Both the position numbers and the translations under genes were made by a program. A stretch of 64,000 nt of DNA from positions 434,001 to 498,000 of the forward strand of contig NZ_JBKBHC010000001.1 in the NCBI RefSeq assembly GCF_046297895.1, in the 5' to 3' direction. This document shows, piece by piece, positions 46,074-55,744 of this stretch. Positions within the stretch are counted from its first letter, which is position 1. Each line of letters starts with the position of its first letter. This DNA comes from Ferrovibrio sp046297895 (GTDB taxonomy: Bacteria; Pseudomonadota; Alphaproteobacteria; Ferrovibrionales; Ferrovibrionaceae). The notes below the pieces were generated by a model. That model was given only the letters and a program-made list of their open reading frames with translations. It was not told the origin of the DNA and ran no database searches.

Positions 46074-47537
46074 GTGAAGAACCGCCTGCTGTCCAGCGCC
46101 GCCGCCCTGCTGGCCCTGACCGCCCTGCCCGCTCTTGCCGCCGACGACGAGCATGAGAAGAAGGGCTACACCTATGCCGCCGGCGACCTCGACCTGACCC
46201 TGACTCTGGATGCCGGCTTCGGCCTGTTCAGCGTCAGCAACGCCATCCACGGTCTGGGCAGCCAGGCCCGCGGCAGCAGCGAACGCGCCGGCGGCCGCGC
46301 CTGGAGCGAAGGATTCATCGCGCCGGGCCTGGGCCTCGACTGGCATCTGGGCGAGAGCAGCGCCTATGGCGGCTTCAAGCTGCTGGGCAGCGCCACGCGC
46401 GGCCAGGGCGACGCCCAGCGCGACTCCACCACCAGCGACCGGCCCGAGGCGCTGGGCATCGAAGAGGCCTTTCTCGGCTGGAAATCCGGCACCGTCTTCG
46501 CCGCTTTGGGCGAGGATGCCGTCGATGTCTCGCTCGGCCGCCAGCCCTTCAGCGTCGGCGACGGCTTCCTGCTGGTGGACGGTACGGCCGAGGGTTCCCG
46601 CCGCGCCGCCTATGTGATGGGTCCGCGCGCCAGCTTCGACCGCACCGCCATCCTCAAGCTCAACACCGCACCGGTGCGGGCCGACATCTTCCATCTCGAA
46701 GGCAACGTCGACCAGACCTTCATGCGCGGCAGCGATGCCGCCGCCACCAAGCTGTACGGCGGCAATGTCGAATGGTTCGCCTCCAGCCACAAGGATCACG
46801 GCCGCTTCGAATACGAAGAGCGCCTGTGGTATGTGGGCGCCACCGCGCTCACCGTCTACGAGGCCGATACCGGCGTTTCCACCAACCGCAAGGGCCTCGA
46901 TGTCTATGCCCTGCGCGCCGGCGGCGCGCTGCTCAGCGGCCTGGGCGAGGGCTGGCAGGATTTCGCGCTGTATTCCGAACTGGGCCAGCAGCGGAACGGC
47001 GATGCCGGCCGCAAGAGCCGCGCCCATGCCTGGTATGTCGAGCCGCAATATACGCTCTCGGCCCTGCCCTGGACGCCGCGCCTGAGCTATCGCTACGCCC
47101 ATTTCAGCGGCGACAACAACTCCGGCGATGGCCGCAACACCGCCTGGGATTCGCTCTATACCGGCGGCGGCGCGCGCGGTTTCGGCACCTGGGACCTGGG
47201 CGAGATCTACACGCGCTATACCCCCGGCGGCAATTCCAACCTGAACAGCCACATGGTGCATCTGCGCCTGCAGCCGGCGGAAGAACTGGCCGTCGGCGCC
47301 CTGGTCTACCGGCATTTCTACGACAAACCCGACACCGCAAACGGCGTGCGTTCCGACGACCTGCTCACCGAGCTGAACGTCTATGCGCAGTGGGAAACGC
47401 CGGTGAAGGGCCTGAGCGTCACTGGCCTGCTGGGCGCGGCCAAGGCCGGCGACGGCCGACGCCAGCAGCTCGGCACCACCGACGCCACCGATCGCACCAC
47501 CTATCTGGGCCAGGTGGTGTTCGGCTATTCCTTCTAG
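46074..47537 (+). CDS. Outer-membrane beta-barrel protein (alginate-export/porin-like)
   Basis: A 487-aa protein with a signal peptide (residues 1-23, ALA-AD) and alternating amphipathic strands ending in the outer-membrane C-terminal signature VVFGYSF. It resembles the alginate-export (AlgE/OprD-like) 18-strand barrels: LGIEEAFLGWKSGTVFAALG..SLGRQPFSVGDGFLLVDGT, then repeated paired strands. The mature N-terminus (DDEHEKKG) is charged with a possible metal-binding His/Glu cluster. GTG 46074 is chosen for GGAG at 46062-46065 and the signal peptide. A Zur-like palindrome upstream suggests regulation by zinc. Transport substrate is unknown. Confidence 0.82.
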   Translation: MKNRLLSSAAALLALTALPALAADDEHEKKGYTYAAGDLDLTLTLDAGFGLFSVSNAIHGLGSQARGSSERAGGRAWSEGFIAPGLGLDWHLGESSAYGGFKLLGSATRGQGDAQRDSTTSDRPEALGIEEAFLGWKSGTVFAALGEDAVDVSLGRQPFSVGDGFLLVDGTAEGSRRAAYVMGPRASFDRTAILKLNTAPVRADIFHLEGNVDQTFMRGSDAAATKLYGGNVEWFASSHKDHGRFEYEERLWYVGATALTVYEADTGVSTNRKGLDVYALRAGGALLSGLGEGWQDFALYSELGQQRNGDAGRKSRAHAWYVEPQYTLSALPWTPRLSYRYAHFSGDNNSGDGRNTAWDSLYTGGGARGFGTWDLGEIYTRYTPGGNSNLNSHMVHLRLQPAEELAVGALVYRHFYDKPDTANGVRSDDLLTELNVYAQWETPVKGLSVTGLLGAAKAGDGRRQQLGTTDATDRTTYLGQVVFGYSF

Positions 47538-49294
47538 GCGGCTGCCGGCCCCGCATTCGGCCCCGCATTCGGCCCGGTCGAAGACGCCGGAAACAGCTCG
47601 ATCATGGCGCGGGCGATTTCGCGCTCGCCCATGATCACCGTGGTCGCGCCGTGGCCGGTCAGGTGATCGACCTCGGCATCGGCATGGGCGCGGGCGATGA
47701 TGCTGAGTGCCGGATTGATGCCGCGCGCCATCTGCACGATGGCGCCGGCCTCGAACACGTTCGGGATGGCCAGGATCAGTTGCCGCGCCTGCGCCAGGTT
47801 GGCGGCGGCCAGTATATCGGCACGGGTGGCGTTGCCGGCCAGCACCTCGATGCCCTGCTCGCGCAGTTCCTTCACCCGTTTGTCGACATCCTCGATCACC
47901 AGAAACGGCATGCCACGCTCGCGCATGGCCGCCGCCACCAGACTGCCGACCCTGCCATGACCGATCAGCACCACGTGATCGCTCAGCAGAGTGGTCGGCG
48001 GAGTGGTTTCGTTGTCGGGCGCGCCGTCTGAAGCATGTCCGCCCTGCTCGGGCATCGGCTCGCCACCGTCCTGGGTGGCTATGCGGCGTTCCAGCCATGG
48101 CCTGAACCACTCGATGCCTGCGAAAATCAGCGGGTTGAGCAGGATCGACAGGATCGCGCCGGCCAGGATCAGGTCGCGGCCCTCCTCGGGCAGCAATTTG
48201 AGTTCCACGCCCAGCGCCGCCAGGATGAAGGAGAATTCGCCGATCTGCGCCAGGCTGGCCGATATCAGCAGCGCGGTGTTCAGCGGATGCCGGAAGGCCA
48301 GCACGATCAGGAAGGCGGCCAGCGACTTGCCGATCACGATGATGAACACGGTGGCCAGCACCGGCAGTGGATCGCGCAGCAGGATCGCCGGGTCGAACAG
48401 CATGCCGACCGAGACGAAGAACAGCACGGCGAAGGCGTCGCGCAGCGGCAGCGATTCATTGGCCGCTTCGTGGCTGAGCGGCGATTCGCTCATCACCATG
48501 CCGGCGAAAAAGGCGCCCAGCGCGAAGGATACGCCAAACAGCTTGGCCGCGCCGAAGGCCACGCCCAGCGCGATCGCCAGCACGGCTAACCGAAACAGCT
48601 CGCGCGAGCCGGTATGCACCACGTAATGCAACATCCAGGGGATCAGCCGACGGCCAACCACCAGCATCAGCGCCACGAAGGCGGCAACCTTGCCCAGGGT
48701 GATGCCCAGCGTGATCAGGATTTCGCGGCTGGGTAAGCCGTCCTGCAGCGATACGTCGTCACCCTGGCTGAGCACGCCGCCCAGCGCCGGCAACAACACC
48801 AGCGCCAGCACCATGGCGAGGTCTTCGACGATCAGCCAGCCGACCGCGATACGACCGCGCTCGGTTTCGATCAGGCGACGTTCCTGCAGGGCGCGCAGCA
48901 GCACCACGGTGGACGCCACCGATAAGGCGAGGCCGAAAATGAAACCGCCGCCCAGGGGCCAGCCCATTGCCCATGACAGGCCCAGCCCCATCAGCGTCGC
49001 CACCGCGATCTGCCCAACCGCGCCGGGAATGGCAATGGCTTTCACCGACAGCAGGTCTTTCAGCGAAAAATGCAGGCCGACGCCGAACATCAGCAGGATG
49101 ACGCCGATTTCTGCCAGCTCGTTGGCCAGGGCCTGGTCGGCGACGAAGCCGGGCGTGAACGGCCCGACCAGAACGCCGGCCAGCAGATACCCCACCAGCG
49201 GCGACACCCGCAACCGATTGGCAACCGCGCCAAAAACAAACGCGAGCACAAGGCCCATGACGATGGTCGCAATCAGCGGCGTGTGATGGGGCAT
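47534..49294 (-). CDS. CPA2 family cation:proton antiporter (KefB/YbaL-like) with TrkA-N domain
   Basis: A 586-aa membrane transporter. About 12 TM segments (residues 5-385) carry the Na+/H+ exchanger fold, with LLAGVLVGPFTPGF, GVILLMFGVGLHFSLKDL and ASLAQIGEFSFILAALG. A cytoplasmic TrkA-N NAD-binding domain follows at about 425-545 (HVVLIGHGRVGSLVA), close to E. coli YbaL. It should exchange K+ or Na+ for protons under ligand control. The C-terminus ends in a short duplicated motif (GPNAGPNAGP) caused by a direct DNA repeat. Its stop overlaps that of the convergent barrel gene in a CTAG. Confidence 0.92.
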   Translation of the reverse strand: MPHHTPLIATIVMGLVLAFVFGAVANRLRVSPLVGYLLAGVLVGPFTPGFVADQALANELAEIGVILLMFGVGLHFSLKDLLSVKAIAIPGAVGQIAVATLMGLGLSWAMGWPLGGGFIFGLALSVASTVVLLRALQERRLIETERGRIAVGWLIVEDLAMVLALVLLPALGGVLSQGDDVSLQDGLPSREILITLGITLGKVAAFVALMLVVGRRLIPWMLHYVVHTGSRELFRLAVLAIALGVAFGAAKLFGVSFALGAFFAGMVMSESPLSHEAANESLPLRDAFAVLFFVSVGMLFDPAILLRDPLPVLATVFIIVIGKSLAAFLIVLAFRHPLNTALLISASLAQIGEFSFILAALGVELKLLPEEGRDLILAGAILSILLNPLIFAGIEWFRPWLERRIATQDGGEPMPEQGGHASDGAPDNETTPPTTLLSDHVVLIGHGRVGSLVAAAMRERGMPFLVIEDVDKRVKELREQGIEVLAGNATRADILAAANLAQARQLILAIPNVFEAGAIVQMARGINPALSIIARAHADAEVDHLTGHGATTVIMGEREIARAMIELFPASSTGPNAGPNAGPAAA

Positions 49295-49407
49295 CCGCGG
49301 GGATTTCCTCTCGGCGATGACGTGTCGGAATTGTTCCTAGATAGGTGGGCGGCCTTCCCGCTTCAATAAAAAATCTCGGATCGGCGCGAAAAGCCCGCCC
49401 CCCGCGC

Positions 49408-50607
49408 TCACCGGAACGCTTCCTGCCGCAGCTGCCGCGCCGCTTCGGCGACCGGCAACTCTAACTGACGGCCGCTGCGCCAGCGCAGGCTGAGCGAGCC
49501 GCGTTCCGCCTCGCGCTCGCCGGCCACGGCCACCAGCGGCACGCCCTGGTCATGCGCCTCGGCGATCTTGCGGCTCAGCCGCTCGGACCGGCTGTCGACC
49601 GCCACGCGGTAGCCTTCGCGGCCCAGCGCGGCCGCCGCCTTGCGGGCATAGCCGGCATGGGCGTCGGTCACATTGGCGACGACGAGCTGTTCGGGCGCCA
49701 GCCATAGCGGCAATGCGCCCCGGTAATGCTCCAGCAGCATGCCGATGAACCGTTCCAGGCTGCCCAGCACGGCGTGATGGATCAGCACCGGCCGCGCTCT
49801 CGTACTGTCGCTGCCGACATAGTCCACGCCCATGCGTTCCGGCAGCACGAAATCGAGCTGCACCGTGCCGCATTGCCAGCTTCGGCCATGGCTGTCACGC
49901 AGATGGAATTCCAGCTTGGGCCCATAGAAGGCGCCTTCGCCGTTGCGGATGGCGAAATCCAGCCCGGCACGGCGCGCCGCCATCACCAGCGCGGCCTCGG
50001 CGCGGTCCCAGGTGGCATCATCGCCAGCGCGCTTGGCTGGTCGCGTCGCAAAAAACACCAGTGGTGCGCCGAAACCGAAATCGGCATAGATGCTGCGCAA
50101 CAATTCACAGAACCGCTGCACCTCGCCCTCGATCTGCGCCTCCGTACAGAAGATGTGGGCATCGTCCTGCACGAAGCTGCGCGTGCGCATCAGGCCCTGC
50201 AGCGCGCCCGAGGGCTCGTCGCGATGGCAGGCGCCGAACTCGCAGTACCGCAGTGGCAGTTCGTGCACCGAGCGCAGCTTCTTGTTGAACACCTGCACAT
50301 GCCCGGGGCAGCTCATCGGCTTCAGCGCGAAAGGCCGGTTCCCGGAATTCAGCCGATACATTTCGTTGGCGAACTTCTCGGCATGGCCGCTCTGCTCCCA
50401 CAAAGAGTAGCTGAGCAGTTGCGGCGTACGGATTTCCTGGAAGCCGGCCTCGCGCATGCGCCGGCGGATATAATCCTCCACCACGCGATACAGCGCGAAG
50501 CCGCGCGGGTGCCAGAACACCATGCCCGGCCCTTCCTCCTGCTGGTGGAACAGGTCGAGCTTCGTGCCCAGCACCCGGTGATCGTAGGCGTCGATACTCT
50601 GGTTCAC
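49408..50607 (-). CDS. Short threonyl-tRNA synthetase lacking TGS and editing domains
   Basis: A 399-aa class II synthetase aligning with the catalytic and anticodon-binding domains of ThrRS (E. coli about residues 242-642). It starts at YDHRVLGTKLDLFHQQEEGPGMVFW. Zinc ligands are retained: Cys100 (MSCPGH), His151 (DDAHIFC) and His277 (LIHHAVLGS). Motif 2 is CHRDEPSG and motif 3 GSLERF. The N-terminal TGS (N1) and editing (N2) domains are absent, so it cannot clear Ser-tRNA(Thr) in cis. It is probably a second copy beside a full-length ThrRS elsewhere. GTG 50607 has a good AAGGAG Shine-Dalgarno. The 246-bp leader carries a possible attenuator. Confidence 0.88.
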   Translation of the reverse strand: MNQSIDAYDHRVLGTKLDLFHQQEEGPGMVFWHPRGFALYRVVEDYIRRRMREAGFQEIRTPQLLSYSLWEQSGHAEKFANEMYRLNSGNRPFALKPMSCPGHVQVFNKKLRSVHELPLRYCEFGACHRDEPSGALQGLMRTRSFVQDDAHIFCTEAQIEGEVQRFCELLRSIYADFGFGAPLVFFATRPAKRAGDDATWDRAEAALVMAARRAGLDFAIRNGEGAFYGPKLEFHLRDSHGRSWQCGTVQLDFVLPERMGVDYVGSDSTRARPVLIHHAVLGSLERFIGMLLEHYRGALPLWLAPEQLVVANVTDAHAGYARKAAAALGREGYRVAVDSRSERLSRKIAEAHDQGVPLVAVAGEREAERGSLSLRWRSGRQLELPVAEAARQLRQEAFR

Positions 50608-50665
50608 GGCGATAACTCCTTCATTTGCGGAGCGTGCCGGAAGCGGACAGGACCCTGAAACGACC

Positions 50666-50738
50666 GGGGCCCCGTCCGTTTCCGGCGGGGCCCCTGGGTG
50701 GTATGCGATGCGTTATCTGCTCACGCGCGACACCAGGG
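50666..50738 (-). promoter_or_regulatory. Putative attenuator: two mutually exclusive stems in the short-ThrRS leader
   Basis: In the RNA (minus strand), stem A pairs CCCTGGTG (50738-50731, leader codons 20-22) with CACCCAGGG (50700-50692), with one bulge. Stem B pairs GGGGCCCCG (50694-50686) with CGGGGCCCC (50674-50666). They share 50692-50694, so only one can form. Stem B lacks a clear U-run, which weakens a terminator reading. Confidence 0.4.
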
Positions 50739-50795
50739 CTCCCCGCCGGAGGCGGTAACCTTAATGGTGGCTACGGTGAGAATGACGTTGCGCAT
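50721..50795 (-). CDS. Candidate leader peptide upstream of the short ThrRS gene
   Basis: A 24-codon frame, ATG at 50795 to TGA at 50721, between the AraC-type gene and the short ThrRS gene on the same strand. Its first 14 residues, MRNVILTVATIKVT, contain three Thr (all ACC), three Val and two Ile, as expected for a regulatory leader read by a ribosome that stalls when charged tRNA is short. No clear Shine-Dalgarno precedes the ATG. The last codons form one arm of a stem described separately. Confidence 0.38.
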   Translation of the reverse strand: MRNVILTVATIKVTASGGEPWCRA

Positions 50796-50853
50796 GGTGG
50801 TCGCGACGGTATGCGCCGCGCCGCCATGCGTCAAGCAGGAATTTATGGCCCGC

Positions 50854-51726
50854 TCATTTGAGCGGCAGGCAGATATCGGTGAGCAGTTCGGTGGGCGGCA
50901 CTTCGCGCGGATTGTTGAGATAATCCTCGAAGACCGGCGCATCGGCTGCCTCGCGGCCCGACTGCACCAGCCATTCGCCATACAGCCAGTCATAGGCCGC
51001 CTTCATGTCGGAATACGGCCCCTTGTGGCGCAGCACGGCATACTCGCCGCCACGCAATTCGACGCGCTGCAGCGGCGCTTCAATCGGAAAGGATGCATCG
51101 GGCACCATGATGCCGGCGGCCGACTGCAGGTCGGCTTCCGGCACCGAGGTGGGGTCGGAATAGAACAGGCCTTTCATGCACAGGCCCGGCCGCAGCAGGT
51201 TGCGCGCCCCCAGCGTGCCGAACAGCGTCTCAAAGGCCCGGCCGATTTCCATATACGAGCCCCGGTGCGGAATCACGGCCAGCGTGGCGGGCGGCAGTTT
51301 GCGAATGGCGACATCATGCATGGGGGAAAATCCTTTCGGGGGGTTGAGCATGGAAAACCGGGTATGGCTGCCCGCCTTGCGGAATTCCGCCGGCGGCATG
51401 CCATAGGCATCGCGGAAGGCGCGGGTGAAGGCCGCCAGGCTGCCATAGCCGGCGCGTGGCCAGATCGCCTCCAGCGGCATGTCGGTATGGGCTAGGTCGG
51501 CGGCGGCACGCTGCAGCCGCAGGCGCTTCACCGTGCCGACGACCGACTCGCCGTAGACCGCCTGCCAGGTGCGGTGCCAGTGCCAGGGCGAGAGCGCCGC
51601 CACGTCGGCCAGGGTGTTGAGATCGGGCGCCTGGTCGAGATGAGCGTAGATGTATTCCACCACGCGGGTGAAGCGGCGGACGTAACCAGCCCGGCCGGCG
51701 GACTCAGATGACGGGGATACGGACAT
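50854..51726 (-). CDS. AraC family regulator with GyrI-like effector domain
   Basis: A 290-aa transcription regulator. The AraC HTH is N-terminal (about residues 18-117), with VVEYIYAHLDQAPDLNTLADVAALSPWHWHRTWQAVYGES and RAGYGSLAAFTRAFRDAYGMPPAEFR. Residues 130-290 form a GyrI-like domain (VAIRKLPPATLAVIPHRGSYMEIGRAFETLFG) that binds small molecules in Rob/BmrR/SbmC relatives. It probably activates genes on binding an amphipathic or toxic compound. The short ThrRS gene and its leader follow on the same strand with no terminator seen between, so the two may be co-transcribed. No target can be assigned. Confidence 0.92.
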   Translation of the reverse strand: MSVSPSSESAGRAGYVRRFTRVVEYIYAHLDQAPDLNTLADVAALSPWHWHRTWQAVYGESVVGTVKRLRLQRAAADLAHTDMPLEAIWPRAGYGSLAAFTRAFRDAYGMPPAEFRKAGSHTRFSMLNPPKGFSPMHDVAIRKLPPATLAVIPHRGSYMEIGRAFETLFGTLGARNLLRPGLCMKGLFYSDPTSVPEADLQSAAGIMVPDASFPIEAPLQRVELRGGEYAVLRHKGPYSDMKAAYDWLYGEWLVQSGREAADAPVFEDYLNNPREVPPTELLTDICLPLK

Positions 51727-52023
51727 GTTGGCCTCAGCGGTGATCGACTGGGGCGGACGCTAGCAGAGGCCGGTTTGATAAATCTTGCGAAGTCGCGCTT
51801 GCCCGCCGGTCTGCCGCGAACGCGGCCGGTTTGCGGGGAACGAGGCCTTGCCGCAGTGGGTTTGTTTACTATATGTTCTCATCTCCACTGCCATGATGGG
51901 TCACTTGTCCGGCAGTCATCCGCCTGCGGATTGGCTCGGGTTCCTGGCAGAGTCAAAAAATGTCGTCTTAAGCAGATTCAATAACTTAACACATCAAAAC
52001 ACACGCAAAACACCTGCAAACCG
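51727..52023. other. AT-richer intergenic stretch without a gene
   Basis: A gap of 297 bp upstream of the AraC-type gene and downstream of the deacetylase gene (both minus strand). It is noticeably more AT-rich at 51845-52020 than its neighbours. I found no convincing gene, and no terminator with stem and T-run. Confidence 0.5.
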
Positions 52024-53064
52024 TCACTTCGTCACCGTGAACTGGATGCCGAACCAGCGAAACCGGCCCTGCTCGGCCGAAGGTACGGTGCAACTGATGC
52101 GGTCGCGGGGCGGGGTGAAGGCCTCGGCCGGGGTCAGCTCGTAGCGCCGCTCGGCCCCGCTCACTGCCTTGGGCTGGATCGGCTTGCCCTGGCCGGTATA
52201 GCAGACCATCTGGTTCAGCCGCTCGATGCCCGGCGCCACGGTGAAGCGCAGCGTCGGCGGATTGGGGGTCTGGCCCAGCCGGATCAGCACGTCGGCCGGC
52301 TCCACGTCGCTCACTGGCAGCGGCAGGGCATTCAATGCCTGGCGCACGCGTTCCACGCTGCCGAAGCTTTCGTTCATCGGAAAGCGCGGCAGCCAGAACA
52401 TGTCGTGTTTCGCATGGGCAATGCCGGAATGCTGGCCGAATGCCACGCTGTAGCCCATCTCCTTCACCAGCTTCAGCGACATGGCGTCCCATTCGCCGAA
52501 GGGATAGGCGAAGAGCTTGGGTCTTTCGCCCAGCTCCTGCTCGAACAGCCTCATCGAGGTTTCCAGGTCCTCGCGGGCCTTTTCGGGCGACAGCCCCGGC
52601 AGCGAGGGATGGCGATGGCTGTGGGCGCCGATGGTGACGCCCTCTTTCTTGAGCTGCCGGACCTGATCCCAGGTCAGGTAGCCGCGCAGTTTTGATGTCA
52701 CCGGCTCGGTGGCAACGAACAGGGTGAAGGGCAGGCCGGCTTTCTTCAGGCGCGGCCAGCCCTCGGTCAGCACCGAGAGATAGGCATCGTCGGCGGTGAT
52801 CGCGACGGCGCGGTCGGGCAAGGGCTGGCCGGCCTGCAGTTTCGCCACGATCTCGGGCAGCGGCAGCACGTGATACCGGCCCGAGGTCAGCTCGGCGATA
52901 TGGGCATCGAACTGCTCAAGCCGGATATTGGTGCTGGGTACGCTGTTCTCGCCGAAGCGGTGGTACATCAAGATGCTGGCGTGGTCCGCAGCGGTGGCAG
53001 GCTGTAGGGCAGCCAGGCCGGCAGCCAAAACACCAGCGGAAAGGGTAAATTTCAGGGCTTTCAT
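52024..53064 (-). CDS. Polysaccharide deacetylase family protein (secreted, NodB fold)
   Basis: A 346-aa exported enzyme with a signal peptide (residues 1-26, ending ATAA). The NodB domain has the Asp pair in AITADDAY (D92, D93), where the usual motif is TFDDG, and the metal-binding His residues of GAHSHRHP (H148, H152). LFAYPFGEWD gives the later motif. The early ILMYHRFGEN and RLEQFDAHIAEL resemble PgaB/PdaA-type N-deacetylases. It would remove N-acetyl groups from an envelope polysaccharide. ATG 53064 begins the signal peptide; longer starts at 53076 and 53094 exist. It is divergent from pyrF by 71 bp. Confidence 0.88.
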   Translation of the reverse strand: MKALKFTLSAGVLAAGLAALQPATAADHASILMYHRFGENSVPSTNIRLEQFDAHIAELTSGRYHVLPLPEIVAKLQAGQPLPDRAVAITADDAYLSVLTEGWPRLKKAGLPFTLFVATEPVTSKLRGYLTWDQVRQLKKEGVTIGAHSHRHPSLPGLSPEKAREDLETSMRLFEQELGERPKLFAYPFGEWDAMSLKLVKEMGYSVAFGQHSGIAHAKHDMFWLPRFPMNESFGSVERVRQALNALPLPVSDVEPADVLIRLGQTPNPPTLRFTVAPGIERLNQMVCYTGQGKPIQPKAVSGAERRYELTPAEAFTPPRDRISCTVPSAEQGRFRWFGIQFTVTK

Positions 53065-53135
53065 GGCCGCCAGCATAGCCGGCCGGCCGGCCAAAGGGGA
53101 GACTTGGCCGGCACTTTCCGCTATAAGCCCGGCCC

Positions 53136-53867
53136 ATGCCTCAGACCGCCAATCCGGGCCGCATCGCCCCCGTCTTCTGCGCCATCGACACCATCGAACT
53201 GGCCTTCGCCGGCCGCTGCGCCCGCGCCGCCGCCGCCGCCGGTTTCGGGGTCAAGCTGGGCAAGGAATTCTTCACCGCCCACGGCCCGGCCGAAGTCCGC
53301 GCCATCCTGCCCCAGGGCACGCCGCTGTTCCTCGACCTGAAATTCCACGACATCCCCAACACCGTGGCTGGCGCGGTGCGCTCGGCCGCAGCCGCCATGG
53401 GGCCGATGATGCTCACCGTACATGCCTCGGGCGGGCCGGCGATGATCCGCGCCGCCGTGGACGCCGCCCGTTCGGCCAAGCAGAAACCCTGGATTCTGGC
53501 GGTCACGGCACTGACCTCGCTGGATGCCGCCGACCTGCGCGCCGTGGGCGTGAATGAGGATGTCAGCGCCTATGTGGTGCGGCTGGCCAAGCTGGCCCAG
53601 GAGAACGGCGCCGACGGCGTGATCTGCGCCGCCACCGAGATCGAGATGCTGCGCCGGGCCTGCGGCCCCGATTTCAAGCTGGTGGTGCCCGGCATCCGCC
53701 CCAAGGGCTCGGCTGCCGGCGACCAGAAGCGCGTGATGACGCCAGGCGAGGCCTTAAGGCTCGGGGCCGACCATCTGGTGATCGGCCGGCCGATCACCGA
53801 AGCCGAGAATCCCGAGGCCAGCGCCCGGGCCATCGCGCAGGAACTGCGCGAAGCGGCAGTCGCATAA
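53136..53867 (+). CDS. pyrF: Orotidine-5'-phosphate decarboxylase
   Basis: A 243-aa TIM-barrel enzyme making UMP from OMP. The catalytic Asp-Lys-x-x-Asp is in FLDLKFHDIPNT (D67, K69, D72). Other family signatures are GVKLGKEFF at the substrate site, ILAVTALTSLD, VCAATE-like ICAATEIE and VVPGIRPKGSAAGDQKRV. The first gene of a plus-strand run that continues with trpF two bases later and then trpB, trpA, accD and folC, so pyrimidine, tryptophan, fatty-acid and folate genes share a transcript. This order is common in alphaproteobacteria. Confidence 0.95.
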   Translation: MPQTANPGRIAPVFCAIDTIELAFAGRCARAAAAAGFGVKLGKEFFTAHGPAEVRAILPQGTPLFLDLKFHDIPNTVAGAVRSAAAAMGPMMLTVHASGGPAMIRAAVDAARSAKQKPWILAVTALTSLDAADLRAVGVNEDVSAYVVRLAKLAQENGADGVICAATEIEMLRRACGPDFKLVVPGIRPKGSAAGDQKRVMTPGEALRLGADHLVIGRPITEAENPEASARAIAQELREAAVA

Positions 53868-53869
53868 CC

Positions 53870-54511
53870 ATGCCGGTGCTGGCCAAAATCTGCGGCCTGA
53901 CCGACGAAGCCGCCGTGGAGGCCGCCGTGCAGCACGGCGCCGACATGCTGGGCTTCGTGTTCTTTCCCGCCTCGCCGCGCAACCTGTCGGCCGAACAGGC
54001 CGAGGCCTTGCTGCACACCGTGCCCTCGGGCATCGACCGCGTCGGCGTTTTCGTCGATCCGGAAACCGATTTCCTCGACAGGATCCTGGCCAAGGCGCGG
54101 CTCGACCTGCTGCAGCTGCACGGCGACGAGACGCCGGAACGCTGCCGCGCCATCAGCATCTATTTCGGCCTGCCGATCATCAAGGCGATCAAGGTGTCGT
54201 CGAAAGCCGACCTGAAGGCCGCGAAGGCCTATGAGGATGCCGTCGACTGGCTGATGTTCGATGCCGCGCCGCCGAAGGACGCCACCCGGCCGGGCGGCAA
54301 TGCCGCCAGCTTCGACTGGAGCATCATGCAGGGCGCGAAGTTCAACCGGCCTTGGCTGCTCTCGGGCGGGCTGACGCCGGAGAATCTTTCCTTGGCCGTG
54401 CAGCAATCCGGCGCCAGCGCCGTCGATGTGTCCTCCGGCGTGGAAAGCGCCCCGGGGAAGAAGGATCCGGCAAAGATCCGCGCCTTCCTCGATGCCGCCC
54501 GCCGCCTGTAA
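53870..54511 (+). CDS. trpF: Phosphoribosylanthranilate isomerase
   Basis: A 213-aa TIM barrel for the third step of tryptophan synthesis (PRA to CdRP). The general-base Cys is in AKICGLTDEAAVEAA, and the catalytic Asp follows in the loop containing LMFDAAPP. Other conserved parts are GADMLGFVFFPASPRNLS, LDLLQLHGDETPE and WLLSGGLTPENL, with the C-terminal VDVSSGVESAPGKKDPAKI. It starts two bases after pyrF and is followed 21 bp later by trpB. Confidence 0.96.
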   Translation: MPVLAKICGLTDEAAVEAAVQHGADMLGFVFFPASPRNLSAEQAEALLHTVPSGIDRVGVFVDPETDFLDRILAKARLDLLQLHGDETPERCRAISIYFGLPIIKAIKVSSKADLKAAKAYEDAVDWLMFDAAPPKDATRPGGNAASFDWSIMQGAKFNRPWLLSGGLTPENLSLAVQQSGASAVDVSSGVESAPGKKDPAKIRAFLDAARRL

Positions 54512-54532
54512 CGCAGAGTTAGGATCGAACCG

Positions 54533-55740
<1,208 letters not shown>

Positions 55741-55744
<4 letters not shown>

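Noticed and set aside
45879..48110. Upstream extension of the rph frame for 744 codons
   Set aside because: RNase PH homology begins exactly at ATG 45878, and the extension lies antisense to the outer-membrane barrel gene and the 3' end of the convergent antiporter frame.
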